Part shown: positions 47,243-58,600 of the stretch, one piece after another | How the letters are laid out: each line of letters begins with the position of its first letter | How positions within the stretch are numbered: the stretch's first letter is position 1 | DNA from: Chitinivorax tropicus | GTDB lineage: Bacteria > Pseudomonadota > Gammaproteobacteria > Burkholderiales > SCOH01 | Assembly (NCBI RefSeq): GCF_014202905.1 | Contig: NZ_JACHHY010000016.1 | Span: forward strand, 1 to 64,000 | Length of the DNA stretch: 64,000 nucleotides | Direction of reading: 5' to 3' | Position numbers and translations under genes: made by a program | Notes under the pieces: generated by a model | Told to the model about the DNA's origin: nothing | The model's input: the letters and a program-made list of their open reading frames with translations, nothing else | The model's database searches: none

Positions 47243-48096
47243 CGATGACCTCGCTTTAGTGTGGTCTGTGCATTATTGGCATGCACATACGCGGTATTGC
47301 CGATGAGCTTCAGGTAATCCACCACATGATGGAGGCTTTCGGAATGCCCAGCAAAGTAGACCCCATCTGGCTGCAATCTGGCGGCCAATTTCTCGACAAT
47401 GCTTTTCTGCGTTGGTTTATCGAAATAGATCATGACATTGCGACAGAAAATCACATCGAATCGGCCTTCCACGTCATACGCAGCATCCAGCAGATTCAAT
47501 TGGCGAAACTCGATCAGCCTTCTCAGATCCTGCCTGACTCTGACTTGTCCTTCATTCTGCCCATTGCCCTTCAGGAAAAAGTGCTTGAGGCGGGTATTGG
47601 AGAGGCGCTCCACCCGCTGCACCGGATACACACCTCGCCGGGCGGTTTCCAGGCAGTGCGTATCCAGGTCGGTGGCAATGACCTCGACCGGAGGTGACCA
47701 TGTCCCAAAATGCTCGACGGCCACCATGGCAATCGAGTAGGGCTCCTCTCCAGTCGAGCAGGCAGCGCTCCACACCCGAAACTTGCCCGCGTGTTGTTGG
47801 TGAGCCTCGAAATACTCTGCCAGCATCGAGAAATGATGCGCTTCACGGAAAAATGAGGTCAGATTGGTGGTGAGTGCATTGATGAAGGCTTGCCACTCAT
47901 CGGTTTCCTGCCCTTCCAGGCTATCCAGATAATCCTGAAAGCGTTTCATGTGCAACACCCGCAGCCGCCTGGAGAGTCGGCTGTAGACCATGTCGTACTT
48001 CGATGGCTCCAGCTTGATCCCTGCTCTGGCATAGATCATGGAGCGGGCGCGCTCGAAATCACGCTGGGTGTAGACGAATTCCTTTACATCGGACAT
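47239..48096 (-). CDS. cheR: Chemotaxis protein methyltransferase CheR
   Basis: 285 residues. It methylates MCP glutamates using SAM. The N-terminal helical domain is followed by the SAM site FRVWSAACSTGEEPYSIAM and by FDVIFCRNVMIYFDKP, the CheR signature. The tethering pentapeptide tails of three MCPs in this operon are likely docking sites for its beta-subdomain. Confidence 0.96.
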   Translation of the reverse strand: MSDVKEFVYTQRDFERARSMIYARAGIKLEPSKYDMVYSRLSRRLRVLHMKRFQDYLDSLEGQETDEWQAFINALTTNLTSFFREAHHFSMLAEYFEAHQQHAGKFRVWSAACSTGEEPYSIAMVAVEHFGTWSPPVEVIATDLDTHCLETARRGVYPVQRVERLSNTRLKHFFLKGNGQNEGQVRVRQDLRRLIEFRQLNLLDAAYDVEGRFDVIFCRNVMIYFDKPTQKSIVEKLAARLQPDGVYFAGHSESLHHVVDYLKLIGNTAYVHANNAQTTLKRGHR

Positions 48097-48123
48097 GCCG
48101 GCCTGGCCTTTCCAATCCGAAGA

Positions 48124-50988
48124 TCAAAACTCTTCCCAATCACCATCATCCGAATCACCACCAGCAGGCAAAGCCCTGGGCTTAGGGGGTTTGGAAGCAG
48201 GCTTGGGCAAGGCCTTGGTACCCTTGGTGACAGGTTTGCTGGCGCCGCCTCTGCCTGCGCTGGATGTACGGGTGACGCTCATCCCCCCATGGCGGGCGCT
48301 TTCTTCCATCTTGAACATCATCACCGCATCCACCAGCTGCCGCGCCTGTTCTTCCAGGCTTTCCGCATTCGCTGCCGCCTCTTCCACCAGGGCCGCGTTC
48401 TGTTGTGTACCCTCGTCCATCTGGGTCACGGCTTTGTTCACCTGTTCGATGCCGTCGCTTTGCTCCCGGCTGGCTGACGAGATCTCGCTGATGATGTCGT
48501 TCACTCTTTGCACCGAGGTGACGATTTCATTCATGGTGCTGCCTGCGTCTTCCACCAGCTTGGTGCCGTCGCTGACCCGGCTTACCGAGTCTTGGATCAG
48601 GTCTTTGATTTCCTTGGCTGCCGCTGCGCTGCGCTGCGCCAGGTTCCGCACTTCGCCTGCCACCACCGCGAAGCCTCGCCCTTGCTCGCCAGCTCGTGCC
48701 GCTTCCACGGCGGCGTTCAGCGCCAGGATGTTGGTCTGGAAGGCGATGCCATCGATTACGCTGATGATGTCTGCGATCTTTTTCGAGCTGTCTGCGATGC
48801 TGCCCATGGTGGTCACCACCCCTGCCACCACGCGGCCTCCTTTCTCGGCAATCTCGGCGGCGCTCTTCGCCAGCTGGCTCGCCTGGCGGGCGTTTTCGGC
48901 ATTCTGCTTCACAGTGCCGGTCAGCTCTTCCATGCTGGCGGCGGTTTCTTCCAGGCTGGCGGCCTGCTCTTCGGTTCGTTGTGATAGGTCGGTGTTGCCC
49001 GCCGCGATCTCGCTGGCAGCCGTGTTGATGGCATCCGCACTGCCCTTGATCTGTGACACGATCGAGCGGAGTTGATCCACACAGGCATTGGCATCATCCC
49101 TGATCCTGGCCAGCTCGCCTTCGTATTCCGTCTCGATCTTGGTGCGCAGATCACCATCCGCCAGACAACCCAACAATTCACCCAGGTCGGCAAAAGCCTG
49201 TGCCATCCGATCCAGCAGCTGATTGATGTTTTCGCTGACAACACGGATGAACCCATCCTTGCCTTCCATCGACACCCGATCACTGAGATTGCCCTGGGCC
49301 GCAGACATCACGATCCGTTGGACTTCCTGCTCGACAGCCAGCTCCTTGGTGCGATCCAGCCACTCGACAGCGGTGCCCAGTCGTTCACCACGGTCGTTGA
49401 TGACCGGCGTCACCGTCAGGCTGAAGGTGCGGCTACCCAGCTTGATGGTCGATCGATGGGTGGCGGACAAGCTGGCAAGCATGTTGCGCTGATGAGCCGG
49501 GTTTTTATGGAACACATCGATATTGGTTCCAATCAGCTGCGCCACATTGAAGTTAGGCAATGCCTGGCGGATATCCGCCTCAGCCTGGGTCAACATCTGC
49601 ACAATGGATTTGTTCAGATAGATGATGTTGTAAGACGCATCGGCAATCATCACATTGGTCAACACGTTGTCCAGCCCGACTTTGACGCGGGTGCTCTCCT
49701 CAGACACCCGACGCGTCTCGGCCACGTCAAAGCCCAGGCGAACCTGTAGGCTTTGCAGACCTTGCATGACCTTGCCGATCTCATCATGACGGGAGATATC
49801 GATCTGGTTTCTGAAATTGCCTGATGCAACCAGCCGGAACACTTCCATGATCCGGCTCATCGGGCCCAGGGTCGAGCGGATGATCCAGGTCAGCATGATG
49901 GCGGACAATATCAAGCCCGCCACGGTGAATGCGATGAAGAGGTTTCTGGCGTTCTTGTAGGCTGCTTCTGCTGCATCAACCTGCTTTTTCCCCGCTTTGT
50001 TCTGATACGCGAAAATCTGCGCTGTTGCCTCGCCCAGGCCCTTATTCAAAGCAGGAAGCTGTGTCGTGATACGCAAGGCTTCTTTGACATCCCCAGCCTC
50101 GATCGCTTTCGACAGCGGCTCGACCCCCTGCTTCATCAACGCCGACATGGCCTGATCGACGGAATCAGCCAGCGCTTTGTGCTCACTGGAATGTACCAAT
50201 GCCACATACCCTGCCCATGCTCGCTTGGCATCTTCAATCCGGCGCATCGGCCCCTGTGTGGAAACTTTTTCCGCCGTTTTGGTCGGCCCCGCTGCTTGCA
50301 GCCGATTCAACAAGACCAATAGGCCCCCTCGCCCCTCGCCCATCGCCTGGGCTGATTCGCCCAGATTCTGCAGGGCGACGACACGGTCGTCATACAGTTT
50401 CTGCAATGACGCACGGCTTTCACCCAGCTGCCGCAGCCCTTCCGATGCCAGCAAAACCAATAGCACCAGCAGAAAACCAAATGCCCCCAGCAGACGCGTT
50501 TTCAGGCTGATATCGTTCAGCTTGTACCAAGGGGTGGCCTTGACCGCCCGCCCTTGGCGAATGGTCATGCCTGCGGCCCGTTTCTCACGGAACTGCCGAT
50601 AGATATCTTCTGCCGCGCGGACTTCCTCCAGGCTGGGTTTGACCCGCACCGACATGTAGGCGACCACCTGTCCGCTTTCGTAGACTGGTGTGGCATTGGC
50701 CTTGACCCAGTAAAAATCACCATTTTTGCAGCGATTCTTGACCAGCCCCACCCAAGGGCGCCCGGCTTTGAGCGTGGCCCAAAGGTCAGCGTAGGCCTCT
50801 GGTGGCATGTCGGGATGCCGGACAATGTTGTGCGGCTCGCCAATCAGCTCTTGCTCGTTGAACCCACTGATGTCGAGGAAGTCCTGGTTGACATAGGTGA
50901 TACGACCTTTCAGATCGGTCTTTGAAACGATCATGGTATTGTCACGCAGTGGCACTTCGACCTGCGTTACCGGCATATTGACCCGCAT
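48124..50988 (-). CDS. Methyl-accepting chemotaxis protein with N-terminal Aer-like PAS
   Basis: 954 residues, with GGAGA 6 bases before the ATG. An Aer-type PAS domain comes first ([20 protein letters not shown], residues ~30-120), then a transmembrane segment ([20 protein letters not shown]), a periplasmic helical domain, a second span ([20 protein letters not shown]), HAMP, a second PAS-like domain, a further HAMP and the methyl-accepting signalling hairpin. The hairpin tip is [20 protein letters not shown]. The tail GDWEEF resembles the CheR/CheB tethering pentapeptide. Bases 48271-49016 are almost identical to the matching part of the MCP at 53500-55392. Confidence 0.95.
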   Translation of the reverse strand: MRVNMPVTQVEVPLRDNTMIVSKTDLKGRITYVNQDFLDISGFNEQELIGEPHNIVRHPDMPPEAYADLWATLKAGRPWVGLVKNRCKNGDFYWVKANATPVYESGQVVAYMSVRVKPSLEEVRAAEDIYRQFREKRAAGMTIRQGRAVKATPWYKLNDISLKTRLLGAFGFLLVLLVLLASEGLRQLGESRASLQKLYDDRVVALQNLGESAQAMGEGRGGLLVLLNRLQAAGPTKTAEKVSTQGPMRRIEDAKRAWAGYVALVHSSEHKALADSVDQAMSALMKQGVEPLSKAIEAGDVKEALRITTQLPALNKGLGEATAQIFAYQNKAGKKQVDAAEAAYKNARNLFIAFTVAGLILSAIMLTWIIRSTLGPMSRIMEVFRLVASGNFRNQIDISRHDEIGKVMQGLQSLQVRLGFDVAETRRVSEESTRVKVGLDNVLTNVMIADASYNIIYLNKSIVQMLTQAEADIRQALPNFNVAQLIGTNIDVFHKNPAHQRNMLASLSATHRSTIKLGSRTFSLTVTPVINDRGERLGTAVEWLDRTKELAVEQEVQRIVMSAAQGNLSDRVSMEGKDGFIRVVSENINQLLDRMAQAFADLGELLGCLADGDLRTKIETEYEGELARIRDDANACVDQLRSIVSQIKGSADAINTAASEIAAGNTDLSQRTEEQAASLEETAASMEELTGTVKQNAENARQASQLAKSAAEIAEKGGRVVAGVVTTMGSIADSSKKIADIISVIDGIAFQTNILALNAAVEAARAGEQGRGFAVVAGEVRNLAQRSAAAAKEIKDLIQDSVSRVSDGTKLVEDAGSTMNEIVTSVQRVNDIISEISSASREQSDGIEQVNKAVTQMDEGTQQNAALVEEAAANAESLEEQARQLVDAVMMFKMEESARHGGMSVTRTSSAGRGGASKPVTKGTKALPKPASKPPKPRALPAGGDSDDGDWEEF
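48271..49016 (-). repeat. 746-bp near-identical repeat, copy 1 (MCP signalling domain)
   Basis: This segment aligns without gaps to 53653-54398, in the same orientation, with only about three base differences seen by eye. The encoded signalling-domain protein is identical. Homology drops sharply at both ends. See copy 2. Confidence 0.93.
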
Positions 50989-51098
50989 GGTTTCTCTCCA
51001 GATGACCAGCCTGGTGACACAATGTCACGGCTTGTCAACAAAACCTACACACCGATCAGTAAGCACACTCCATCAGATGGCTCACCAGCTCCGTGATT

Positions 51099-53390
51099 TC
51101 AAAATGCTTCCCAGGTATCGTCCTGATCCTGCTTGCGTGGCAGCAAGCGCGTGGCAGGCGGCCTGCCCCGCACCGGAGAGCCACCCTGGCTGGACTTGAA
51201 CCCGGATACGACTTCCACCAGCTGGTGCGCCTGCTCCTCCAGCCCTTTTGCATTGGCAGAGGCCTGCTCGACCAAGGCGGCATTCTGCTGCACCCCTGCA
51301 TCCATCTGCCGGATCGCAGTCCCGACCTGCTCAATACCATCGCTTTGCTCTTTGCTGGCGGTTGAAATCCGGGTAACGATGTCATTCACCTGCTGCACGG
51401 ACTCGACGATTTCATTCATGGTTGCGCCCGCATCCGCCACCAGCTTGGCACCTTCATTAACCCTTGTCACAGAGCTTTGAATCAGGTCTTTGATCTCCTT
51501 GGCCGCCGCTGCACTACGTTGTGCCAGGTTCCTCACCTCTCCTGCCACCACAGCGAAACCACGCCCCTGCTCACCGGCCCGCGCCGCCTCCACAGCGGCG
51601 TTGAGCGCCAGGATATTGGTTTGAAACGCAATGCCATCAATCACGCCGATGATGTCCGCAATCTTTCTGGAGCTATCCGCAATGGCATTCATGGTGTGCA
51701 CCACGCCACCCACTACCTTTCCACCTTTGGCTGCGATCTCTGCCGAGCCTTTGACCAGCGTGCTGGCATGCTGGGCGCTGCTGGCATTCTGTTTGACCGT
51801 TTCGGTCAATTGGGCCATGCTGCCGGTGGTCTGCTCCAGGCCACTGGCCTGCAATTCGGTTCTCCTTGCCAAGTCGGCATTGCCGGTAGCGATCTCACTT
51901 GCGGCCATATTGATGGCGTCTGCTGTCTCTCTGATCTGTGAAATGACTTTCTGCATCTGCTCCAGACTTTGGTGAATGCTGTTCTGCATCACCGCCAGAT
52001 CGCCGTTATATTGGCGCGTCACCGTTCTGGTCAGATCCCCTTCCGCCATCGCTTCCAGCACCGCACCCACATCCTTGATCGCAGTCGATGTGGTTTCCAT
52101 GATCCGATTGATGCCCTCTGCCGCTGCGCGTAGGAATCCACTCTTGCCACTAGGGGATGCACGCCGGCTGTAGTCACCCTCTGCCGCAGCTTCGATGATG
52201 CTTTCCAGCTCCGCTTCTGCCTTGATCTGCTCTGTCAGATCCGCCCACTCGACCACGGTCCCCAGGCGATTGCGCTGCGCATCCAGCACCGGGTTGACAA
52301 CCAGCTGCAGGGTCAATTTACCGACCTGAATGCGGGCCCGATGTGTGGTGGCCAAGTTACCCAACACCTGTATCTGATGGTTCGGGTTCTGGTGAAAGCG
52401 ATCAATGCTGCCACCCATGACCGATGAAACATGAAACCCTGGTATGACTTGTTGCAGCTCTTGCTCTGCATGCTTGAGTAACGCCATCACCGCCGGGTTG
52501 GCATAGACGATCTGACGCTGGGCATCAGCAATCATGACGCCGGACGACACGGAATCCAGTGCCACTTTGACACGCAGATTGTCCGCGAGCTGTGTGGCGA
52601 TCTCGTCCTGCTGGTTTTGCATATCATCGAGAATGGCGTTGAATGAGTTGGCCAGCTGGTTGAACTCACCAGTCAGCCCTCTTAGCCGGGTGCGGTAGTC
52701 ACGGGTATCACGTACTTGTTGAATGGCGCCCACCACCTTGTTCACCGCCTGGCTGATGCTGCGCGCCAGCAGCCCCCCCAGCACAAATGCCAACACCACC
52801 GCCACCGATGCAAACAAGATGCTCTGCTGTTTCGCCTGCCCCTCTACCGCCGTGGCCTGCTGATCAATCTGATCGGCCCAGGCTGTCAACTGGTCAGTGA
52901 AGGCACCTTGCTGCTGCTCCATCTTTTCAAACTGTTGATTGAAATCATCCAACAACGCCTGGCTGCCTTTGGCGTCATTGAAGATGCGTTCAACAATGGT
53001 TTCTGCGCTCCGCTCATATTCGACAAAGCTGGTTTTGGTCGCTTCCAGCGTCTTACGGATATCGTCAGGCAGCTCCAGCCGTTCAATCGCCGCAATGTTT
53101 TCCTTCAACACTTGACGGTGTTCGGCCAAGTCCACTTTCACTTCTTTGAATTTCTCTTTATCCCCTTCTCGGGCATAAACCACCGCCTGCAGGACATCTG
53201 CCCGCAACCCGTCATGAATCATGTCCATCAACACCTGCGAGCGCACTGCGATGAAGCTACGTTTGAGGCCAGACTGGGCTTCACTGAGCGCACTGACGTG
53301 ACGGTGCTGTGACCAGCCCATCAGCGCCACCAAGCCCGCCATCAGCATGGCAAACAAGTAGAGTTTGTTTTTCGTACTGCCTTGCTTCAT
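51099..53390 (-). CDS. Methyl-accepting chemotaxis protein, membrane-bound with 4-helix-type sensor
   Basis: 763 residues. An N-terminal span ([17 protein letters not shown]) and a second span ([20 protein letters not shown]) enclose a ~150-residue helical periplasmic sensor. HAMP, a PAS-like segment ([20 protein letters not shown]) and a second HAMP follow, then the signalling hairpin with tip [20 protein letters not shown]. The tail is DDTWEAF, again a CheR/CheB tethering-type end. Its signalling domain is related to the flanking two MCPs but clearly more diverged. Confidence 0.94.
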   Translation of the reverse strand: MKQGSTKNKLYLFAMLMAGLVALMGWSQHRHVSALSEAQSGLKRSFIAVRSQVLMDMIHDGLRADVLQAVVYAREGDKEKFKEVKVDLAEHRQVLKENIAAIERLELPDDIRKTLEATKTSFVEYERSAETIVERIFNDAKGSQALLDDFNQQFEKMEQQQGAFTDQLTAWADQIDQQATAVEGQAKQQSILFASVAVVLAFVLGGLLARSISQAVNKVVGAIQQVRDTRDYRTRLRGLTGEFNQLANSFNAILDDMQNQQDEIATQLADNLRVKVALDSVSSGVMIADAQRQIVYANPAVMALLKHAEQELQQVIPGFHVSSVMGGSIDRFHQNPNHQIQVLGNLATTHRARIQVGKLTLQLVVNPVLDAQRNRLGTVVEWADLTEQIKAEAELESIIEAAAEGDYSRRASPSGKSGFLRAAAEGINRIMETTSTAIKDVGAVLEAMAEGDLTRTVTRQYNGDLAVMQNSIHQSLEQMQKVISQIRETADAINMAASEIATGNADLARRTELQASGLEQTTGSMAQLTETVKQNASSAQHASTLVKGSAEIAAKGGKVVGGVVHTMNAIADSSRKIADIIGVIDGIAFQTNILALNAAVEAARAGEQGRGFAVVAGEVRNLAQRSAAAAKEIKDLIQSSVTRVNEGAKLVADAGATMNEIVESVQQVNDIVTRISTASKEQSDGIEQVGTAIRQMDAGVQQNAALVEQASANAKGLEEQAHQLVEVVSGFKSSQGGSPVRGRPPATRLLPRKQDQDDTWEAF

Positions 53391-53499
53391 ATCACGACAT
53401 CCTTGGCTTGCAGCGGATTGGTGGATAGGTCACACGGCCATCTCCCCACGCGCCTGCAAGCGACATACAGCGTGGAGCATGAAACCGTATCAATGAAGC

Positions 53500-55392
53500 C
53501 TAGAATTCCTCCCAGTCGCCGTCCTCCACGTTCCCTGCTGCCGGTAACGCCTTGGGCTTGGGGGCCGGTTTGGGCACTGCTTTGGTCATGGCCTTGGCAC
53601 CCTTGCCAGCGGTAGGGCGGGCAACACTGCCCCGACTGGCGCTCGGCCTGCGGGTGACGCTCATCCCCCCATGGCGGGCGCTTTCTTCCATCTTGAACAT
53701 CATCACCGCATCCACCAGCTGCCGCGCCTGCTCTTCCAGGCTTTCCGCATTCGCTGCCGCCTCTTCCACCAGGGCCGCGTTCTGTTGTGTACCCTCGTCC
53801 ATCTGGGTCACGGCTTTGTTCACCTGTTCGATGCCGTCGCTTTGCTCCCGGCTGGCTGACGAGATCTCGCTGATGATGTCGTTCACTCTTTGCACCGAGG
53901 TGACGATTTCATTCATGGTGCTGCCTGCGTCTTCCACCAGCTTGGTGCCGTCGCTGACCCGGCTTACCGAGTCTTGGATCAGGTCTTTGATTTCCTTGGC
54001 TGCCGCTGCGCTGCGCTGCGCCAGGTTCCGCACTTCGCCTGCCACCACCGCGAAGCCTCGCCCTTGCTCGCCAGCTCGCGCCGCTTCCACGGCGGCGTTC
54101 AGCGCCAGGATGTTGGTCTGGAAGGCGATGCCATCGATTACGCTGATGATGTCTGCGATCTTTTTCGAGCTGTCTGCGATGCTGCCCATGGTGGTCACCA
54201 CCCCTGCCACCACGCGGCCTCCTTTCTCGGCAATCTCGGCGGCGCTCTTCGCCAGCTGGCTCGCCTGGCGGGCGTTTTCGGCATTCTGCTTCACGGTGCC
54301 GGTCAGCTCTTCCATGCTGGCGGCGGTTTCTTCCAGGCTGGCGGCCTGCTCTTCGGTTCGTTGTGATAGGTCGGTGTTGCCCGCCGCGATCTCGCTGGAG
54401 GCCACGTTGATGGCATCTGCCGCTTGCTTGATGCGGGAAACAGTCTCCTTCAGCTGCTCGACCAAGCCGTTGATCCCCTCACAGAGCTGCGCCATAGCAC
54501 CGGTCCGCGTACTGGTGTCGATCATCTGGGTCAAGTCACCCGCAGCAACCTGCGATACCACCACCAACGCCTCATCAACAGCCTCCTGCAGCATCTTGGC
54601 AGCATGAACCTGATCGGTGACATCAGAAGCATATTTGACGACTTTGAAGGGCCGCCCGCTGGCATCGAAGATCGGGTTGTATGAGGCTTGTATCCAGATC
54701 TCGCGGCCACCCTTCGCAATCCGCTTGTACTGGCCAGCATCGAACTCACCTCGCCCCAGCTTTTCCCAGAATGCGCGATACTCAGGGCTTGCGCGGTAGG
54801 CAGGGTCAACAAACAGGCTGTGGTGCTGGCCCTTGATCTCGCTGAGCGAATAACCCAGCGCGTTCAGGAAATTGTCGTTCGCATTGAGAATGCGACCATC
54901 CAAGGTGAATTCAATGACAGCCTGTGACTTGCCAATGGCTGCCAACTGCCCGGTGTAATCAGCCAGTTGTTCTTTTTCCTTGGTGATGTCGGTGGCAAAT
55001 TTGATGACCTTGATGGGGCGGCCATTGATATCAAGGATCGGGTTGTAGGAAGCCTGAATCCAGATCTCTTTACCTGACTTGGTGATGCGCTTGTATTGGC
55101 CTGCATCGTAATCCCCCCTGCCAAGCTTCTCCCAAAATGCACGATAGGCCGGGCTGTTGCGCTCAGAGGGGTCTACAAACATGCTATGGTGCTGGCCTTG
55201 TATCTCACTCAGCGAGTAACCCAAGGCGTGCAGAAAATTGTCGTTGGCGTGCAGGACACGGCCATCCATCGAGAACTCGATGACGGCCTGCGATTTGCTG
55301 ATTGCAGCCACTTGACCACGTAGCTCCTGCAATTCAGTGTCATCTTTCATGGGGATGGCGGATTTGCTGAAGAATTGGCTGAAGAAAACCAT
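53500..55392 (-). CDS. Cytoplasmic methyl-accepting chemotaxis protein with two tandem PAS domains
   Basis: 630 residues from the ATG at 55392 (GAGG 7 bases upstream). No membrane span is visible. Two PAS domains of about 120 residues are tandem duplicates of each other ([20 protein letters not shown] and [20 protein letters not shown], each followed by GYSLSEI and GQHHS). Both carry FWEKLGRG and the PAC end YNPI-D-NGRP-KV-K. They probably bind flavin, haem or a small ligand to sense redox or energy state; a short HAMP-like linker and signalling hairpin follow. The tail GDWEEF is a tethering-type end. Confidence 0.95.
   Translation of the reverse strand: MVFFSQFFSKSAIPMKDDTELQELRGQVAAISKSQAVIEFSMDGRVLHANDNFLHALGYSLSEIQGQHHSMFVDPSERNSPAYRAFWEKLGRGDYDAGQYKRITKSGKEIWIQASYNPILDINGRPIKVIKFATDITKEKEQLADYTGQLAAIGKSQAVIEFTLDGRILNANDNFLNALGYSLSEIKGQHHSLFVDPAYRASPEYRAFWEKLGRGEFDAGQYKRIAKGGREIWIQASYNPIFDASGRPFKVVKYASDVTDQVHAAKMLQEAVDEALVVVSQVAAGDLTQMIDTSTRTGAMAQLCEGINGLVEQLKETVSRIKQAADAINVASSEIAAGNTDLSQRTEEQAASLEETAASMEELTGTVKQNAENARQASQLAKSAAEIAEKGGRVVAGVVTTMGSIADSSKKIADIISVIDGIAFQTNILALNAAVEAARAGEQGRGFAVVAGEVRNLAQRSAAAAKEIKDLIQDSVSRVSDGTKLVEDAGSTMNEIVTSVQRVNDIISEISSASREQSDGIEQVNKAVTQMDEGTQQNAALVEEAAANAESLEEQARQLVDAVMMFKMEESARHGGMSVTRRPSASRGSVARPTAGKGAKAMTKAVPKPAPKPKALPAAGNVEDGDWEEF
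53653..54398 (-). repeat. 746-bp near-identical repeat, copy 2 (MCP signalling domain)
   Basis: Matches 48271-49016 with about three base differences seen (for example CTGCTCTTCC versus CTGTTCTTCC near the left end). Copies are 5382 bp apart in direct orientation, so recombination between them could delete the intervening MCP or fuse the sensors. Confidence 0.93.
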
Positions 55393-55473
55393 GGCAGCAC
55401 CTCGACTAACGAGCACAATCTCTGAACAGAGGCCAGCCATCACCAGCCTCAACCTTGTACCAGCCTGGACAAC

Positions 55474-55953
55474 TCAAGCAATGACTGCTTCGACAAGACC
55501 CATATCTTCGCTGGACATCAGCTGCTCGATGTCCGTGACAATGATCATGCGATCATCGATGGTGCATAGGCCGACGATATAGCGCGTATCAAGGATGGTT
55601 CCAAAATCCGGCGCGGCGCGAATCTGATCGGTCTGCAGCGACACGACATCGGACACCGAGTCCACCACCACGCCCACCACGCGCTGGGCGATATTGAGGA
55701 TGATGACGACCGTGAACTGGTCGTAGACCGGATCACCCAAACCAAATTTGATCCGGAGATCGACGATGGGGACAATCGAGCCGCGAAGATTGATGACGCC
55801 TTTGATGAACCCAGGGCTGTTCGCAATCTGGGTGACTTTGTCATACCCACGGATTTCTTGAACCTTGAGGATATCAACTGCGTACTCCTCTTTGCCCAGG
55901 CTGAACGTCAGATACTCATTGGCGATGCTGGCAACACGCGATTCCTCATCCAT
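55474..55953 (-). CDS. cheW: Chemotaxis coupling protein CheW
   Basis: 159 residues from the ATG at 55953, chosen for GGAGG 6 bases upstream. It couples MCPs to CheA. Family blocks are [40 protein letters not shown] and [15 protein letters not shown]. It lies 20 bases after cheA. Confidence 0.96.
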   Translation of the reverse strand: MDEESRVASIANEYLTFSLGKEEYAVDILKVQEIRGYDKVTQIANSPGFIKGVINLRGSIVPIVDLRIKFGLGDPVYDQFTVVIILNIAQRVVGVVVDSVSDVVSLQTDQIRAAPDFGTILDTRYIVGLCTIDDRMIIVTDIEQLMSSEDMGLVEAVIA

Positions 55954-55973
55954 CTTGAGCCTCCGTTTTGGCA

Positions 55974-58187
55974 TTAGCTTTGCGACAAGCGCACGATTGC
56001 TGCGACATCCAGAATCAGCGCCACCCGACCATCTCCCATGATGGTTGCCCCAGATACGCCAGGTACTCGTCGATAATTGGTTTCCAGGCTCTTGATCACC
56101 ACCTGATGCTGCCCCAACAAGGCATCCACCTGTAGCGTGATCTTCACACCGTCAGCTTCCACCACGATCAGCAGTGCGTCCTGTGGCCGCTGATATTTTG
56201 GTTCCACGTGAAACACTTCATGCAGGCAGACCAACGGCAGGTATTCATTCCTGACATTGAGCACCCGCCCTTTGCCCGCCATGGTGCGGATATCTTCGGG
56301 CTTGGGCTGGAGTGATTCGACGATAAACCCAATCGGCAAGATGTAGACTTCGTCACCGACCGCCACCGACATGCCATCCAAGATGGCCAAAGTCAGTGGC
56401 AGCCGGATGGTGATGCTGGAGCCCCTACCCGCTGTGGAACTGATGTCGATGCGACCGCCCATGCTTTCCACATTGCGTTTGACGACATCCATGCCTACTC
56501 CACGGCCAGAAATATCTGTCACCTGATCGGCTGTGGAAAAGCCAGGTGCAAAGATCAGTAGCCAGACATCGTTGTCACTCATGCCATCGTGGACAGGCAG
56601 GTTCTTTTCCTTTGCCTTGGCCAGAATCTTGTCACGCCTCAAACCTTGTCCATCATCTGTTACCGAGATGACCACATTGCCGCCCTGATGGGCTGCAGAC
56701 AGTGTGATGGTCCCTTTCTCGGCCTTGCCATTGGCCCGCCGGACATCTGGCAATTCGATCCCATGATCCACACTATTGCGCACCAAATGTGTCAATGGGT
56801 CAGCCACACGCTCGATCAGCCCCTTGTCCAGTTCGGTGCCCTCTCCGATCAGTTTCAATTCAACCTGCTTGCCCAGCTTGCCTGCCGTGTCCCGCACCAT
56901 GCGTGGAAAACGGCTGAATACAAAACTCATCGGCAGCATTCGGATCGACATGACTGCTTCCTGCAGGTCACGCAGATTGCGCTCCAGCAGCGCCAGCGCC
57001 CCTTGCATTTCCTCGGAAACAGTCAAGCCACAGGTATCTGCCGTCTGTGCCAACATGGCTTGGGTGATGACCAATTCACCCGTCAGGTCGATCAGCTGAT
57101 CCACCTTCTCTACGCTGACGCGGATGGAGGACTCAGCACTGGCTTGTTTGCTGGCAGCCGCTGCAGGTGCAGCGGCCTTGGGCTGGGCCGCTGGCACGGC
57201 AGCAGCAGGTGCAGGGCTTGGCTCGATCGGCGCGAATAGGCCAAAGCCTTCTTCCTCATGCAATACAGGCGTCTTGGCTGGGGTGCCATCGGCGGGCAGA
57301 AACAGCCCAAAGCCTTCCTCTTCATAGGCAACATGGGTTTCTTGTGTATCTGACTGCGACTTGACCGGGCTGCCAGGGCCATCCACATACAGACCATAGC
57401 CCTCGCCTTCTTCGACCGGAACAGGCTCATCAGGTGAATCTGCCGGAACCCCTGGGCTATTCATAAACAGGCCGTAGCCTTCTGCCTCGACAGCGATGGG
57501 TGCGCCATCCAGGTCTGCTGATATATCTTCCAGTGAAATCCGCTCTGGTGGGCTCAGAAACTCCAGAAACTCATAGAGCTCTTCCCGGGCCAAGCTGCTG
57601 TTGAGCTCAACGACCGATGCCTCAGGGGAAAAATGCGCCGATAACAAGGTGCCATAATTGGGCGCTTGCTCCTCCAGCACCTCGAAAGAGTGTTTTTCCA
57701 GAGATTGGATGGAGATACGGTAGCGACGCTCCAGCCCTTGCGTAACCAAGCTTGGGGCGCTTGTCTTGGCTGGTGTACTGGGTTGGGCACCCGTTGGGGA
57801 CGAGCCATCCAGGGCGTGCAATTCCGCGCAGATCGCCTGCTGGGACGCCACCTCCGGCTCACCACCCACTCGATGCGTTTCCAACATGTGCCTCAGCACA
57901 TCGATTGCCTTGAGAAAGACATCCACCATCAATGCAGTCAACTGCACCTTACCATGGCGGATACGATCCAGCTGATTCTCAAGGATGTGGGTGACGTCAG
58001 CGAGGTCTTTGAAGCCAAAAGTACCGCTACCACCTTTGATGGAGTGCGCTGCACGAAAGATGGAATTCAATTCCTCGGCAGTGGGGTTGGACAGATCAAT
58101 GGAAACCAGTTGCTGTTCCATGGTGTCCAGGTGTTCCGCTGATTCCTCAAAGAACACCTGGTGAAATTGACTGAGATCGATGCTCAT
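55974..58187 (-). CDS. cheA: Chemotaxis histidine kinase CheA
   Basis: 737 residues. P1/HPt with His48 in [16 protein letters not shown]. The long acidic linker contains four copies of an E-G-(Y/F)-G-L-(F/Y) motif. The P3 dimerisation helices ([18 protein letters not shown]) and the P4 kinase follow, with N box [14 protein letters not shown]1 DDGQGL and G2 [10 protein letters not shown]. The P5 CheW-like end is [20 protein letters not shown]. It autophosphorylates under MCP control and passes phosphate to CheY and CheB. A parS-like site lies inside the P5-coding part. It begins 14 bases after cheY. Confidence 0.97.
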   Translation of the reverse strand: MSIDLSQFHQVFFEESAEHLDTMEQQLVSIDLSNPTAEELNSIFRAAHSIKGGSGTFGFKDLADVTHILENQLDRIRHGKVQLTALMVDVFLKAIDVLRHMLETHRVGGEPEVASQQAICAELHALDGSSPTGAQPSTPAKTSAPSLVTQGLERRYRISIQSLEKHSFEVLEEQAPNYGTLLSAHFSPEASVVELNSSLAREELYEFLEFLSPPERISLEDISADLDGAPIAVEAEGYGLFMNSPGVPADSPDEPVPVEEGEGYGLYVDGPGSPVKSQSDTQETHVAYEEEGFGLFLPADGTPAKTPVLHEEEGFGLFAPIEPSPAPAAAVPAAQPKAAAPAAAASKQASAESSIRVSVEKVDQLIDLTGELVITQAMLAQTADTCGLTVSEEMQGALALLERNLRDLQEAVMSIRMLPMSFVFSRFPRMVRDTAGKLGKQVELKLIGEGTELDKGLIERVADPLTHLVRNSVDHGIELPDVRRANGKAEKGTITLSAAHQGGNVVISVTDDGQGLRRDKILAKAKEKNLPVHDGMSDNDVWLLIFAPGFSTADQVTDISGRGVGMDVVKRNVESMGGRIDISSTAGRGSSITIRLPLTLAILDGMSVAVGDEVYILPIGFIVESLQPKPEDIRTMAGKGRVLNVRNEYLPLVCLHEVFHVEPKYQRPQDALLIVVEADGVKITLQVDALLGQHQVVIKSLETNYRRVPGVSGATIMGDGRVALILDVAAIVRLSQS
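56200..56215. other. parS-like ParB binding site 4 (inside cheA)
   Basis: GGTTCCACGTGAAACA matches parS TGTTTCACGTGAAACA at 14 of 16 positions; one mismatch is within the core (C for T at position 5), so it is weaker than the other three. Confidence 0.6.
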
Positions 58188-58201
58188 ATCGAATCAGCCA
58201 T

Positions 58202-58567
58202 TCAGCCGAGAACACGTTTGACCACATCTACCAATTTTTGCGGATCAAACGGCTTGACCAGCCAACCCGTTGCGCCAGCCGCCCTACCCTGCGCCTTCAT
58301 GCTGTCGCTGGATTCCGTTGTCAGCATCAAGATCGGCGTTGTACGGTATTCAGGCATTGCCCGAAGTGTTTTGATCAGGGTCAGGCCATCCATTTTCGGC
58401 ATGTTCTGATCCGTCAGAATCAGGTCGAATTTTCCGGATTTTGCTTTGGCCACACCTTCCGCTCCATCTGATGCATCCACGACTTCATAGCCAACAGCTT
58501 TCAGCGAAAAAATGACCATCTGGCGAATCGAGGCAGAATCATCAACCGTCAATATGCGCTTGCTCAT
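58202..58567 (-). CDS. cheY: Chemotaxis response regulator CheY
   Basis: 121 residues, a single receiver domain. The acidic pocket is VDDSASIRQM, the phospho-Asp is in LILTDQNMPKMDG, and MLTTESS and GWLVKPFDP supply the Thr and Lys. It carries the signal from CheA to the flagellar motor, or acts as a phosphate sink. It precedes cheA by 14 bases. Confidence 0.95.
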   Translation of the reverse strand: MSKRILTVDDSASIRQMVIFSLKAVGYEVVDASDGAEGVAKAKSGKFDLILTDQNMPKMDGLTLIKTLRAMPEYRTTPILMLTTESSDSMKAQGRAAGATGWLVKPFDPQKLVDVVKRVLG

Positions 58568-58600
58568 GATTAGGCATCATCTCATGTTGAATGTTTGAAT

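Noticed and set aside
53552..54607. Long rightward open frame (351 codons) opposite an MCP, with a near-identical counterpart at 48095-49075
   Set aside because: Both frames are antisense shadows of MCP signalling domains. They look alike only because the underlying DNA is duplicated; neither has a start site or recognisable product.
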